Shown piece after piece: positions 39,101 to 51,900 of a stretch of 64,000 bases of DNA; position 1 is the stretch's first letter; every line of letters begins with the position of its first letter. Made by a program: the position numbers and the translations under genes. Source of the DNA: Certhia americana (Eukaryota; Chordata; Aves; Passeriformes; Certhiidae); the NCBI GenBank assembly GCA_018697195.1, contig CM031858.1, forward strand, positions 105,245,283 through 105,309,282, read 5' to 3'. The notes beneath the pieces are model-generated. The model was not told where the DNA came from. It was given only the letters and a program-made list of their open reading frames with translations, and did no database searches.

Positions 39101-42049
39101 CTGAATCAATACATTTTTATCTTTCAACCACAACAGACATGTAATGGAGCAAAGATCCTACCACTAAAACTCGTCTCTGCATGTCAAGGTAACCGCTCAA
39201 ATCATGCATTACTGGTACAGTGGCTAAAATGTTTCTAGCTTTCAAACTAATTCAGACATCTTTGAACTGTCACCTTCAGTAATTGAGTATTGTTGTGTTA
39301 CTTTACAAATGGGAAGTGAAGGCAAATGATCCCATTCAATGCACTAGATGTCTCAATGATTTACCCTAGCCTTCAAAGAAAAACAGTACAGAGCAGGACT
39401 TAGGGTCCTGTTTCTGGCAGGAGTCTAACCTCTTCACATCAACTGCTCAGGGAAGTGAGCAGTATGTTTATATTTAGTCCACACTAATCTAAATTTACCT
39501 CACAGCCTCCTAACACTGGGAGCCTACATATAGTTTAAGAGTCTGTCACAAAGGTTATCTGAAACCTCATTCACTTTTTCATAGATAAAGCTCTCCTAGC
39601 AGATGCGGCTTTGACATAAAGCAGGCAAGAATTTCAGATATGCTTTCCCAAGTGTTAGTAAAAGATTCTTGAAACTTTGCTACCAGACGCAAGACAGGCT
39701 TGTGATTGCTTTGGAGTTGCAAATCAGAAGCAATTTCATTACCCCTGGTGTCCTTCCTAGCAGTGAGGTGACAGGGGTGCAAAATCAATGTGAGACCAGA
39801 CACAGACCCATCCCTTTTTCTAGTGACCCTCAAAAATGGATCATAATGCAGTTGCATCTGAACTCTCCTGTGATACAGTACATACAAAAGTATAAAGCCA
39901 ACGAGATTTATAGGCTGGAAAAATTACAAGTCTGAGGTTTTCAAATGATAATGTTCTGTCCAGACTGAGACGTGTCCAGAGCTCCAGAGAATGATGAGCA
40001 ACTCTCTTATGAATAAAAGGATCTACATCAAAATTCACAGACAGAAGATCCCAAAGTCAAAATAATTTCCAAATGTCTTGGTCACAATACAACTTCCTGC
40101 TCTGTTCTCTGCTTAAGCCTAAGAGAGAACTGTATCTATTTTTGTGTGCGTGCATGGACAGATTCGTGTTTGGATACAATGCCCAATTCTGTTCACTCTA
40201 GTCAGCATACACCAAGCAATACTTGTATCAGAACAGTTAGAACAGCCTTGCCCTTTGTATTTTATAAATGTTTTTGCCCATGTACTTAGACAATTGGCCA
40301 TTTTGCTTGAAGTCATTGCCTGAGGGTCTTTTTTATACCATGAGATTATTGATCAATGCAGTGATGGTATTGGTCATGCTAAGGCACTTAGCAGGGAGGA
40401 TCATGCAAAAGTTCCTTTCTTCCAACATATTCAGACAGAAGAAAAACTAAATATAAACTGAACTTTTAAAGTTTCCATTGAATGTTTGTCCTGGTGTGAT
40501 GAAAATATTCAGGTCAATTCACCTACCTCTCAAGCACTCCTAAGAGTTCATTAAATTTGAAAAAAAATAACATTCCAATAAACATAACCATCACTTAGAA
40601 AGGATCAAAGTGTCCTTATAAGCTAATAAGACTGTAAAACATCACATAGGGAATCACAGACTCTCTGCTTTTCTTAGCTTGTTTCCTAGAGATGGCTAGC
40701 CATAGGAAATAAATAGAAAAAATGACATTAATGTGTTGTTATATTTTACCCAAAAGCCTATTTAATCTAATATTTTCCTACTGCAGAAGCTGTAAAATGA
40801 AGAAGTTTATGGCTTGTATGAAGCTCAATAAGAATGATGATTCATCTCTAGAACAAATATTTGGACATTAAAAAAAAAAAAAGGAAGATTCAAGAAATGA
40901 TGCCTGCCTTAATACAGATCGATTTGTGAAGAGTACTGCCACTACCTCCACCACTGACTGACTCAGCTCACCTTTTTTACTCCAAGCAGTCAACAGACCA
41001 CTGGCTCCTTTTCCAAATTTTCCTGACACATGTAATGTATAGAGTTGTAAGGCTTCTTCACATTGGTCAATTGAATTTTTCTTGGTCAATAGTCTGGCAC
41101 TGAGACCTACAGGCATGGACTAGCACTGTTCATGCTTTTAAACTCTCCTAGGAGTTACAAACTCCTGAATAACTCTGAGTTGGCTTTGAGCTGTTATTTT
41201 CTGTGGGTCACAAATGTGCCATTTGTGGGCTGTTGCAGAAATAACAGGACAGACAGCCAGGTGCCTGTGCCCTGGGGGCTTCCCTGTCACCACCTGATTT
41301 CCTGGCATAGATGTAGCCATTTGCTCAGTCTAGCATTGTCCAAGTTCATCATCTTTTCATACCTCTGAAAATCAGAGAAGTCTTTCAACAGCTAACTCTG
41401 TACTCTACAGTGGCTCAACCTCTTTTTGTTTCTGATGACATTTCCTAAGTATAAAAGTCATTAATGATTTTTTTAATAAGAAAAAACACTGAAAAGAGAT
41501 GTCAGAGATCAGGGATCTGGCACCATGCTTCCGGTTTACACAGCCTTCTGCCCATGAAGAAAAGGTTAGAAGTGCTATACATGGGATTTATTTCTCTGTT
41601 GCAGTAATATTGCATTATCAAATAATCCCTACAGAAATAAGGGAAGAACACACACCCACAAGCCTTAACAACTGTTGTGTGAAATCTGGAAGAGTAAACA
41701 TCAAAATAAGACACCTCTAATAAAGATGAAAAGCAGTTTTGGAAAGAAATTGCTAGGTTGTGAGAAACGTTGTAAGAAAGCATTAGATGACTAAGAGTAT
41801 CCTTTCCAATGGAAGTGAAACATCATGCTTTTAATGGAGAAAAAACTTCTTTTAACTAGAAAATGACAGTGACTCTCATCATAAATAAAGTACCTGGCTT
41901 AGCAAGTAATTTGTTGATGCTGCATCATCAGATCAATAAAGATTCAAAATAAGAATATGCTTCAAACTTTTGCAGGATCACAGCAAAAATTTCTAACCTG
42001 CTGAGAAATCATTCCTATTTCTAACTAGGTATATTTGAGATGATTGTAT
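33113..42049. other. Intergenic, no gene recognised
   Basis: AT-rich, no protein or RNA gene seen. It contains a T22 run (38094-38115) and an A13 run (40870-40882). The segment 37500-37700 is somewhat richer in G and C, with open frames of about 100 codons in two overlapping frames, a sign of composition and not coding. No transposon recognised. Confidence 0.55.
38094..38115. repeat. Homopolymer T22
   Basis: Uninterrupted run of 22 thymines. No retroposon body ending in a matching A tail is recognisable on the minus strand next to it. Confidence 0.95.
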
Positions 42050-42154
42050 ATAGATAGGTACAGATAAATATATAGAGATATAGATATAAATTATATAGAT
42101 ATAGATTAAATATAGATAGAGATCGAGATTATATAGATGTGTGTGTGTGTGTGT
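42050..42154. repeat. Degenerate ATAGAT array with terminal TG microsatellite
   Basis: Repeated tagata, agatata and tatagat units with interruptions run from about 42050 to 42137 and are followed by an uninterrupted TG run at 42138-42154. The hexamer theme is the same as that of the array at the right window edge, but this copy is heavily interrupted. Confidence 0.85.
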
Positions 42155-42959
42155 ATCTGAAGTGCTACATATTTATCCTACTTTATTTTCTACATGCAAC
42201 TCTACAAATAAAAAAATTTCTAAAAAACTTAGCTGGTTCAGTGTTGACCTTCATCATTATTACTCTGGCATTCATATGAATTCTATTCAGAGTTTTCTTC
42301 AGTACACATTTTCCTGTTAATTCACAGTACCTATTGATGCAGGAAGTACTTCATAATTTCTTACTCATTGGCTCACTACTTAAGTTAATACATTTTTAGT
42401 AAGCTTAGTATTTTTAAGTTCTAAAGAGCTTCTAGATACAAATGATAGGCTCTGCACTAAGGAAATGGCATTCTGGGAAGAATATTAATGGGACCGACAA
42501 AAAATGTATGTATTATGAGTGTACCATTTGATTTTGAAAGGAAATACAAAAAACTAATGAGTAACATTCAGCCTAACGTTAAAAAGCAAGCCTCTGTTAT
42601 CAAGCATTATAAAGGCCACAACATTATCAGAAGTATCACAATTTACTATCTATCCCAATTACAAGTGTTCCAAATTACAATCTTTTCCACTCTTTCTAAC
42701 AGTTTTGAACTCATAACTCTCTCTTTCCAGCTGTCATAAAATCACAGAACATTTTTCCTCACTTATGCTCTATATCTTGGAGTACTGTGTTAATAATACA
42801 CCTACTACTTTTTGCCATAAATCAGCTTTGCATTTACATTTGATTTGCTGGGCAACTTTGAAGATTTACTGTAGCAATTTTTAAAATTTTTTTCTTAAAT
42901 AATTTTTTTCTTAAATAATTGCAACAGATTTATCTCTTTGACTTGACAAATGGCTATCA
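42155..42959. other. Intergenic, nothing recognised
   Basis: AT-rich sequence with a short tandem duplication of a TTTTTTCTTAAATAA unit at about 42887-42920. No gene. Confidence 0.5.
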
Positions 42960-44720
42960 ATAATCTGTCTCCTCAGTTTATCTTGTTCCTATGTCCAGAT
43001 CATAAGCACAGATACTCCCTATTTCTGCTCTTCAGTGCCTCCTGCTCCCTCTTTCTCTCTCCTCTCTGATCACATGTTCATGAAGTTCTCTAGATTGTGT
43101 GTCTCCCCACTCACACTTAATTTTTTCCATACACTGCAAGGTATGTCCCTGTCCTGTTTCCTCTCTTCCTTCTCTCCCCAGCCTGTGCAACACCCTCCAC
43201 TCTGAATTCCTTCCCTTCTCCTCCCTTTCTCCTTCAGTTCCTTAGTTCTTCTACATCCCTACTAAAAAATACCCTCTGTGCTTCTATACTTTAACTGAAT
43301 CTCATGTTCATGAGCTGACATCTTACCACCACCCTTGATTAGTCCTTCAGTCATCTTTTCCTTTTCCTTTTCCTTTTCCTTTTCCTTTTCCTTTTCCTTT
43401 TCCTTTTTCTTTTCCTTTTCCTTTTCCTTTTCCTTTTCCTTTTCCTTTCCCTTTCCCTTTCCCTTTCCCTTTCCCTTTTCCTTTCCCTTTCCCTTTCCCT
43501 TTCCCTTTCCCATCCACACATTTCTCCTTGTCAAGAGAATTGTCAGGTTTTTCAAAACTCCTTCCCTGCTGCAGAACATGCAGGACATATTCCACATTAT
43601 TCATTCTAAGCAGACAAGCATCTTATCTGCTTCTTTCAAGTTTGTCTTTTAATCTCACTGGCACTCTTCCATTCCCTCTTTAGTATCTCTATTTCTCAAT
43701 TTCCTCAAGATGCTCCACCTCACAATATAAATGTCCTTTTAAAAATAAACCATCTTTGATTCCACTCTCCTCTCTACAAACCATCCCACCCACCTTTTTT
43801 GTCTGCAAATATATTCTGGAGGTCTTCCAATTAAGCTCGGTCTTAAGCCTTTTTTTTTTTTTTTTCCTAACTTCTTCCCTTTGCCCTCCAGTGAAGAAGA
43901 CACATTTTCACCTAAGTGCCTCACAAATCATTCCTCCCAAAACCAAGAACTGACACTGCTTTCACCCTCTCCAATCTGCCTGTAAGACTCTTCTTCTTGT
44001 AAAGCTGCTCTCCATGGACTTTGACTCATCTATGTCTTGGTTCTCCTCTTTTCCCTCTAACTACACTCCAATGTACATTTCAAAGGATTTTTCTCATTCT
44101 TCCCTCCAGTTTTCCACAGAGCCTTCTACACCTGGGCTCTGTCTCTGTTCCTTTTCATGTTGTCTCCAGATAATTAATTTACAGATAATTATGCAAATAA
44201 TCAAATTCCAGATAATCTCATCCGCAAAATAAATAAATAATGTACCTGCTCCATGTTTCAGCCATCTGCTTAAGAGTGGCACAGAGTAGGGCTCTTCATC
44301 TTTCCCTCTGCCACGTTCCCCTTTTTCTGTCACTATGGAAATACCACTATCTTGCATCTTCTGCAGCTCCTCAGGTCCATGGCCTGGGCACAGCCTTTAT
44401 TTAGCTGAATTTAGCTGAATTCCCAATTGATTCTTACCCCATCTTTTCACTTTACACTTATACGTTATACGCTTTTATTCTCATTCATAACGTAAAACAC
44501 TCCTCCAGGCTCTCACCATTTGCCATCTCAGCTAACATCATCTTCTACAAATTTGTCAAATATAACATTGCTACCTATTTCCATTCATAACATTACAGTG
44601 AAAAGTTTCCTAGCCTTTTGCTCCGAGCATGTGATTTCGCTTTTCACAGCCTTCCCCCTCTTCATTCGCACCAAACATCAGCTTCTTGTCTTCATTCTTC
44701 ACAGCTTGTCTCCACAGTAT
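42960..44720. other. 1.8-kb pyrimidine-rich (plus) / purine-rich (minus) domain
   Basis: For about 1.8 kb the plus strand is dominated by C and T, mostly as irregular CTTCC, TCTCC and TTCC runs, with few purine-rich interruptions. It encloses a perfect-looking hexanucleotide array (43356-43511) and a T16 run (43850-43865), but the bias extends far beyond these. Low-complexity open frames (Lys/Glu/Gly on minus, Phe/Ser/Pro on plus) are by-products of composition. It may be a degenerated simple-sequence expansion or an unrecognised repeat family. Confidence 0.7.
43356..43511. repeat. Hexanucleotide array (TTTTCC)n turning into (TTTCCC)n
   Basis: Roughly 156 bp of tandem hexamers. The left part is TTTTCC with one TTTTTC variant near 43405; the right part is mostly TTTCCC with one TTTTCC unit reappearing near 43480. 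The homopurine-homopyrimidine character allows triplex (H-DNA) formation in principle. Length is likely polymorphic and may be mis-assembled. Confidence 0.97.
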
Positions 44721-47700
44721 TTATCATCTTTCATATACTAAAAGTGACAGTAACATTTAACACACGTTCCCACAGCACACTTGTCAGGAACAGGCATTCA
44801 GGGCCAAAAGCAGAAGAGAGGTGAATTAACATCCTTTGCATGAAGCCAGCGGGATGTGCCCAAGTGTCAGCAGAGCCACTTATCCTCTTTTCTGGTAAGG
44901 AAGGGAATTTACTCATCTGTAGCCTGGGGAGCAAAAGAAAGTTTAATTCATGCAGAACAAAGCAGGAAGAGGCAACCCTTATGAATCAGCCCCTCAGAAG
45001 GCAGTAGTGAATGGTGAAGACTGATTTCAGGAGCAGAGGCAAAGAGCCACTAGGCTGACTTTGGCAGCCTTGTTCTGGGCCCAGTCATGAAATAGCCATC
45101 AAAAGAATCCCTAAAAATCTAAATATGGATATGACTGCAGCTCAAAGATGTGTTGGTTGCAGACAGCTCAGATGCAGGGCTCTATGACTGCTTGTGCCGA
45201 ACAATCTCCAAATATTTGAACACATCACCTCTGTACAGCTAGCAGGCAAATTTTATCGAGTCAGAGCTGAGTCAAGGCCTGCAATAGAAAAAGTATTGCA
45301 AAAAATATTCTCCAAAGCAGTTAGTATGTGAATCTCCTAGTCCTTCTTTCAAACTGCCCTCTTAAAAGTATTCACAACAGGCAGCCACCACACATGAGGC
45401 AGCTGTAAGAAAAAGGCTCTTTACATCCCAACCCATTAGAGCCAAACTGTGCTGTGCACACAGCCTATCCATTCATTCATCCCTCCGTTCTCAGATCAGT
45501 GCTGTTCACCTGCCTGGGCTTCAATCTCTGCTGCACATCTGGGGAAACTTGAGAGCACCTTTACCTCTTCTGAACATGAACCTTTTATACCAACAAATGA
45601 CAGCATTTAAGACTTAAGCTACACATTCTGTCAATGCATGCAGATATAAAAAGTTATGAGAGCTAAATACTGTAATTTGACCTTGAACATTTTCTAGCAT
45701 CAATTCTGAATTGGTTTCCCATTCATTTGCCCATTAATAGCAAATTGTCAATGCATTTGCCTTAAAAAGCCTCATACTCAGAAACAGGCCTTTTGTCCAA
45801 ATGGGGACTGAGCACACCTTGAAGATTCGCCCTGCTTCAGTTGTAATGGAAATGCTTTTCATTAATTTATTACTTTTTGCTATGTATAATTTTTTCACGA
45901 GAGAATAGGCAAAAACTAGGATTTTCCTTATGGTATCCAAAAGGCCATGCTTTTCAAGCCACTCTGCTCCTGTAACCCCTATATCCAATCAGGCAGTCAG
46001 ATCGAGATGCTTATAAATTCCTACTTCTCAAAAAGAAGTGAATAAATACCATTAGCTATGCCTCCACAGAAAGCTTAGGCCCCTTCCCAGCTTCCGAAGG
46101 TGCACCCTGCTGACAGCTCCCATAGCTCCACGCCCCACTGCTCGAGCAGGGTGGATGAGACCAGACCTTGCCTCCCCTTTTCTGCTGGGTGATAAGTGAG
46201 GATGCCTGCAAACAGCGGGACTTCACACCGGCTAAATCCCCCTTCTGCAACAATATCACACATACTGCTGTCTTCTAAAGCCTTGCTGGTTGGAAACACT
46301 GTGGTTTTAGCTCTCTCTTCTACTTTACAGGATGACCAGGGAGATTTAACAGCAGTTTCATAAAGAGAGGAAAAGAAGCAGAGGCAGTGGGCTGTCTACG
46401 TTAGGCAAGAGCACATTCCCCCACCAGCATAGTGTCTTCAGAAGCAAAATGGAGAACCTCCCTGCAAAGATCCCTACACCAATTTAGTCTGAAGGAATAT
46501 GCTTCCCTCAGGACTCTTCTTATGGCTGCCAGAGTTATGATGGCCACGGACTGCCACATCATGAATATGGTGTGTTCAATTAGCATATATGTGTTTGCAT
46601 TCTTTCTTTTGAAATAATCCAAAACTACATGCATTGTGTAAACTTCTGGCATTAAAATGACCATGTCTTCTTTCAGGCATCAATTTGTGAGAGTAACATG
46701 TTGCAGAAAAAAAGGTCAAGAAGAAGAAAGAGTAAAAAAAGAAAGGAAACTGAAATAACGAAATAATGAAGAAGGGAAGGAGTTAATGGAAGTCTTTACA
46801 GAACACAAAAGATTAAAGGATGATTTCAAGGCATTAACAGGGTTAGCATTTCTGGAATGTAAAATAGTATTCCTATTACATAGCTCAATACCCTTCCAGG
46901 AATCAATATGTTCTGTAATGTAGTAGAATTTAAGAAGGTTGCTTTATTGTGCAATCATGGTCCTTTCAGTGGTGTCCCCATAGGGAATCATAGGGTCATA
47001 GTTTCTTACAGAGAGTTGACAACTTTTCTTCTTAATGAACAAGGTTTCCTCAGGTCAGTGACAAGATAATGGGAAAGGAATATTTCCAGGTCCCAGGTTC
47101 ATTAAAGCCTGAAACATCTGCCAAAAAGTTTTGCATAGCTTTCCTCATGTGAGGAGATCATGCTCAGATGGATCACCAGAGATGTTCCCGCTAGCCATCC
47201 ACAGAGTAAATGTGGAGATGCTGCAGCATGAGGTCCTTAGTTGACCCTCCCTTCTTGGCTTGCTAGAGCCTGAATTAATTACCTAAAGGGCATGGTTCAA
47301 GGTCTGCTGATAATGCCAGCATTTCTCTGAGGAGTTTTAGCAGACAGCCAAGTTATCACTGAGGGTCTGATTGTAGTTTTATTTATCCTTTATATTGGAA
47401 CTTGCTTTACATCCTTTGTCTGCAGCTGCATATGTGACCTCAGAGGCCTTTTAAAATTAAGAACACCTTATTAATGCAAGTGTGAGCTCCTCATCTGTTT
47501 TTCCTGTTTGTGCAGCTCCTAGCAAAGTGGGGGGTTTGACTGTGGATGAACTCCTAGTTGCTATGGCAATACAAGTAATAAATAAATAGTAAAAAAAATA
47601 CATTGGAATAAAATATTCTGGTTTTGCAAGCATGATCTCCAGAATTATAATAACTGCACTTACTTACAATTTAGCATTTCTGAGCAACATTTCTGAGCAA

Positions 47701-48159
47701 CTGGGGTTCCCCAAAACACTTGCTAACTACCATGCCTTGACACACCAGAAACTGGTAATGTGGCTCTACCATGTAACACTGCAGCATTTTGGCTGTGCTG
47801 GTCATGACTGTGCATGTTTCCAGAGGTGTGCCTGGGAGAAGATGTGTGTGTGTGGACATGTGAGTGCACATGCCAGAGCCAGGCATGTCTCTTTCTCTAC
47901 AATACAATACCATGACATGCCCACTCTCATTCAGATGAGAACCTTTTTACAATTCTCCAGCTGTGCAAAAAAAAGCCACAAAATACCTGTAATTTACATT
48001 CATAATCCCATTAAAGAATATTTGTATTTATCATATAACAATAATTAAGCTCACATGGCCAAGATGCAAAATGAAGCTGTAGCTCAAGAGCTGTATTTGA
48101 AAGAACTGCAGAACTGATGTTTCCTGAATAATCTCCAAATTATGAGATTCTTCAATGTC

Positions 48160-48178
48160 TTTTTTTTTTTTTTTTTTT
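48160..48178. repeat. Homopolymer T19
   Basis: Nineteen consecutive thymines; no associated element seen. Confidence 0.95.
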
Positions 48179-48917
48179 AATGTGCAATAACATGCATTTC
48201 CATTGTAGATGGACATCATTTTTAGAAACCTAAGACATGCAGAAAAATTGCTGCTTTTCCTCCTGTTTTGTAGGGGAAAACAGCAAATATTGGTAGAATC
48301 TGAAGTGCCTGCAGATTTGGGTTTTTTTATTGAAACAAAACTATATTTAATCTTATAAGAATGATACATTAAGTTCATACAGAGATAAATAGCTATGTTC
48401 ATATGCATGTGTACTGATTACATACAAACTGCTGCTGGGTGTATATATAAAATAAGGAAGTATAAACCTTCATTATTGCAGTGACAGATCTATCTTATAA
48501 TATCTAGTAGCTTCAGTGGTCATTGAAATGTTAAATACATTTTTGCCAGTTGACACAATTCTGAAATAGATGAAAAATTATATGTTAAAAATAGAATGTG
48601 TAAACATTGCTGGCTTGCAAAGAGAGGAGAAAGTTAAATCTACAGTGCTCAGACATAGTATAAAGACCTTATGATGTTGTGCAGATATAAAAGAAGCTCA
48701 TGTTTCTAAAGACAAACCTTGAAAAATTAAGTTGATTATTTATTGCATCTTCTTGCAACATATTGCACTACACAGGACTAAGGACCAGCAGTTAAATAGA
48801 CATATTGGAATTGCAGTTGCTTACTACTGCAAGTTTTTTAAAAATTGACTTATTCTGAAATAGTTTTTAGTTACAGAAAACATTTCTGAAGAATTAAAAT
48901 GCAGCAATAACGATTTC

Positions 48918-48936
48918 TTTTTTTTTTTTTTTTTTT
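48918..48936. repeat. Homopolymer T19
   Basis: Nineteen consecutive thymines about 740 bp from the previous run; no associated element seen. Confidence 0.95.
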
Positions 48937-51900
48937 AATAACAGGCCTCAGCAGAGAAGAATGGGAAATTTAAAGAAAAAAAAATCCTACCTTTTCCCAA
49001 ATCCTCTGGTTACAGAAGATACTCCTCCAACTCACATCTTCTTAACAGCAGCACAGCAGAGAGTAATATGACTTTATATCATAAGGAACATTCTTTGAAA
49101 GAAGACATTACTCGTGAGAAAAGTTAAATTGCAGTTCAACCACAGCCAAAGCGACATTCTGCTCTTTTGAAGACAGCAGGTTATGAAAGATCACTCTGAC
49201 TTTGCCATGGGAAAACAAGTGGCCAAAGATGCAACAGGGGAGAGCAGTAGGATGTGACCCCCATTTCTCCAGCTCACAGCTTAATCACTGACTTCTGCCT
49301 GGTTCTGTACCCTACGGGGGTGACATCCCTCACAAGCACACCTGACAGACAACACCCTGAACAGTAAGTGGGTGAGGTAACATCTGGTTTATGATCCTGT
49401 CAAACAGCCCAACATTTGTTCATGTCAGGACATTAGGCAGTCAAGTGGAAATGTCTACCCACAGAAAATGTCTGCCCACAGAAAACTGATGTGTGTTGCC
49501 AGGGCAAAGAGATGCACCAGTGAACTTCAAACATCTGTACAGCTGGGTGGGAGGTACATGAACACAGTGCTCTCTCAGGCACCAGGCCATCTCTTCCTCC
49601 TGATGTCTCCAGCCCTCAATGTCAAACCCTAGGGTACATCTACCACGAATGAACAAAGTAAATTTATCATGACAAGCACAATGATCCAGGAGTATCCAGT
49701 CCATGCTTTACCCCAGATCAAAGAGACAAACTGCTTGTTAGCAGTTGATGCGCACTTTTAGTGCCAGCTTTTACCCAAAATAATCTTTCTGTGTATTGAA
49801 AATCCAAAATCAAGGGAGGAAAATGAAGGCATACAGTAAAAGAGAAGGTAAAAGAGAAGCCTAATACATCTTTTCTGTATCTTTATCTTCCTAAAGCTGC
49901 AAAAAGACTCAGTGCTGCTGGTTAGTCAAATTTTGAGATAGCAAGTAGAGGCAAACTTAATGTTCAAACTTGTGTCATTTGAACATTTAAGCCTAAAAAC
50001 TAGGATTTTAAATAGGATCTGCACAGTCTGTTCAGAGTTAGAATACTCAGTACTAGTGGGTTACTGCATCAGCTTTATGTAGAGAATAACCTGAATTGTC
50101 AGGCTAAAATGGGTTACTCTTAATCTTTCTGGTTGAGCAGAGCATGGCTTACCAAAGGGCCACCCACCCTCCCTCTACACCTTTAGCAAGGGCATTGGGG
50201 CCACCCCTGCAGAACTGATCCACCAAGAAGGTTTCCAGGTTTCCCTGTTGAGACTTCATTAAAAAGAATAGCATTTGTGTTCTATATCATTCTACATCCA
50301 TGTACAAGCACTGTCTGCAAGTGCTCATCTGCTGCATTTGCAAGTGGCTTCCAGCCCCCTCCAGGCAGCAGCATGAGATGCTCAGGGAAGCCTCACCCTC
50401 CCTGAGCTCCCCCTCTCTTCTACTGACCATGAATGTTAAGCTGTGCAAAAATGAGGGTTTGTGAAAAAAAATGTTGAAACTTTACTGCAACTGGAAAGAC
50501 ATATTTCCTTCTTAGACTTTTCCATGGAAAAGAAGCAGGCCTGGCTGCTCCAAGGCTGATGGAGGCATGCAAGTAACTGTGGGCACTGCGGAAAGGTATT
50601 TGATTTGAGCTCACAGTCATTACCACAATTACCTCTAGAAGAACTGGAACTCATACCTCTCTCTTCTCTCTACTAAAACTCTTGAGAAAATTCTCCTTAA
50701 AATCAATCTGGTGACTTTCTGCTTGCTTGGAAACATAACAAAACCCCAGCACCCAACCTAACCTTGGTGTATATGTCACTTTTGAATCATCTGATATTAA
50801 TTGCATCCTCTTTTCCACCAAAATGAAACATTCACTATAAAATGACAACCACTCTCTGATCAGCTTGGCTTTTCCCATGTGGTTGACATAAGTTACTCAA
50901 CAAAGTGATGGATCTGTCAACACAAGACAATTTGATATGTGTGCATCCCTATCAGAATGGACGCCAGTGCTGAAGCTCAGTTCCTTGCCAATACAAACCA
51001 TTACCTGAAGTTTTCCCTGACTGCTGTCTATGTGCTGGTGCCAACAAACTTTGCTGGTGGAGTTCTCTTTCCTGTAGGTATCTACTTGTTCTGCAGCACT
51101 ATTCCTCTTTTTGAGCTACATGCAGGTTTCTAGTCATGGGGGTAAAGAACGCAGTCTGTTATTGTTGTCTTTATAAACCCATCTGGACATCTTCAGCTCA
51201 CCAGATTTTTTTTTCTGATTAAGGCAACCAGACTCTAACAAAGTCCTGCTGGCTTATCTCTTTCACTGTGATGTAGAGTATCTTAATTCCAAGTGGTCAG
51301 AGAAAGGCAGCAGCATTTCCTGCCCCTTTTGTATTCTTGGGCTGATTTGAGCCTGGACTGATTTCTCTGCATGCAGAAAGTCATTGAAAGCCAGAAGGAA
51401 TCTGTACTTGAAAGGGTTTCAGCCATGAAATGCAGCAAGTCCCAGCAACACCTCTCTGTGAGATTCAAAGGAATATGTCATTCTTTGGGTATTGTGAATC
51501 CTGGCGGGGATTAGGGATATCTCTTTTTCCCCACATAGTTACATACACTACAGTCTCTTTACAATTGGGTGTGTATATATATGAAAAAGATAAAATTTCA
51601 AAAGAAAAGTAATTCCAGTTCTTGGCCAAGCTGGTGAAAGTTTCACGCTGGACAAAAAAAATACATGATTTCTTCAATATTTCACTGTAGTCACTACAAG
51701 GTGTTGGGCAAGATGTGGAAATACCTAAAGCTGGTATTTAAATATGTGGGTTTGTATTACAAAAGCATACTGAAGCACTGGTGGGTTTACTTGTGGTTGA
51801 GTTGCAAAAACTCACTCCTCGGTTTCAAACTCTGGCTTTGGAGCTATATGGAAAGCATATCAAAGCTATCACACAGTGCATTTTCGTGGTGCTTATTCTA

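Noticed and set aside
43262..43652. Open frames of Lys/Glu/Gly or Phe/Ser/Pro repeats on both strands
   Set aside because: They are translations of the hexanucleotide array, open in several frames at once because the unit contains no stop codon. No evidence of a gene.
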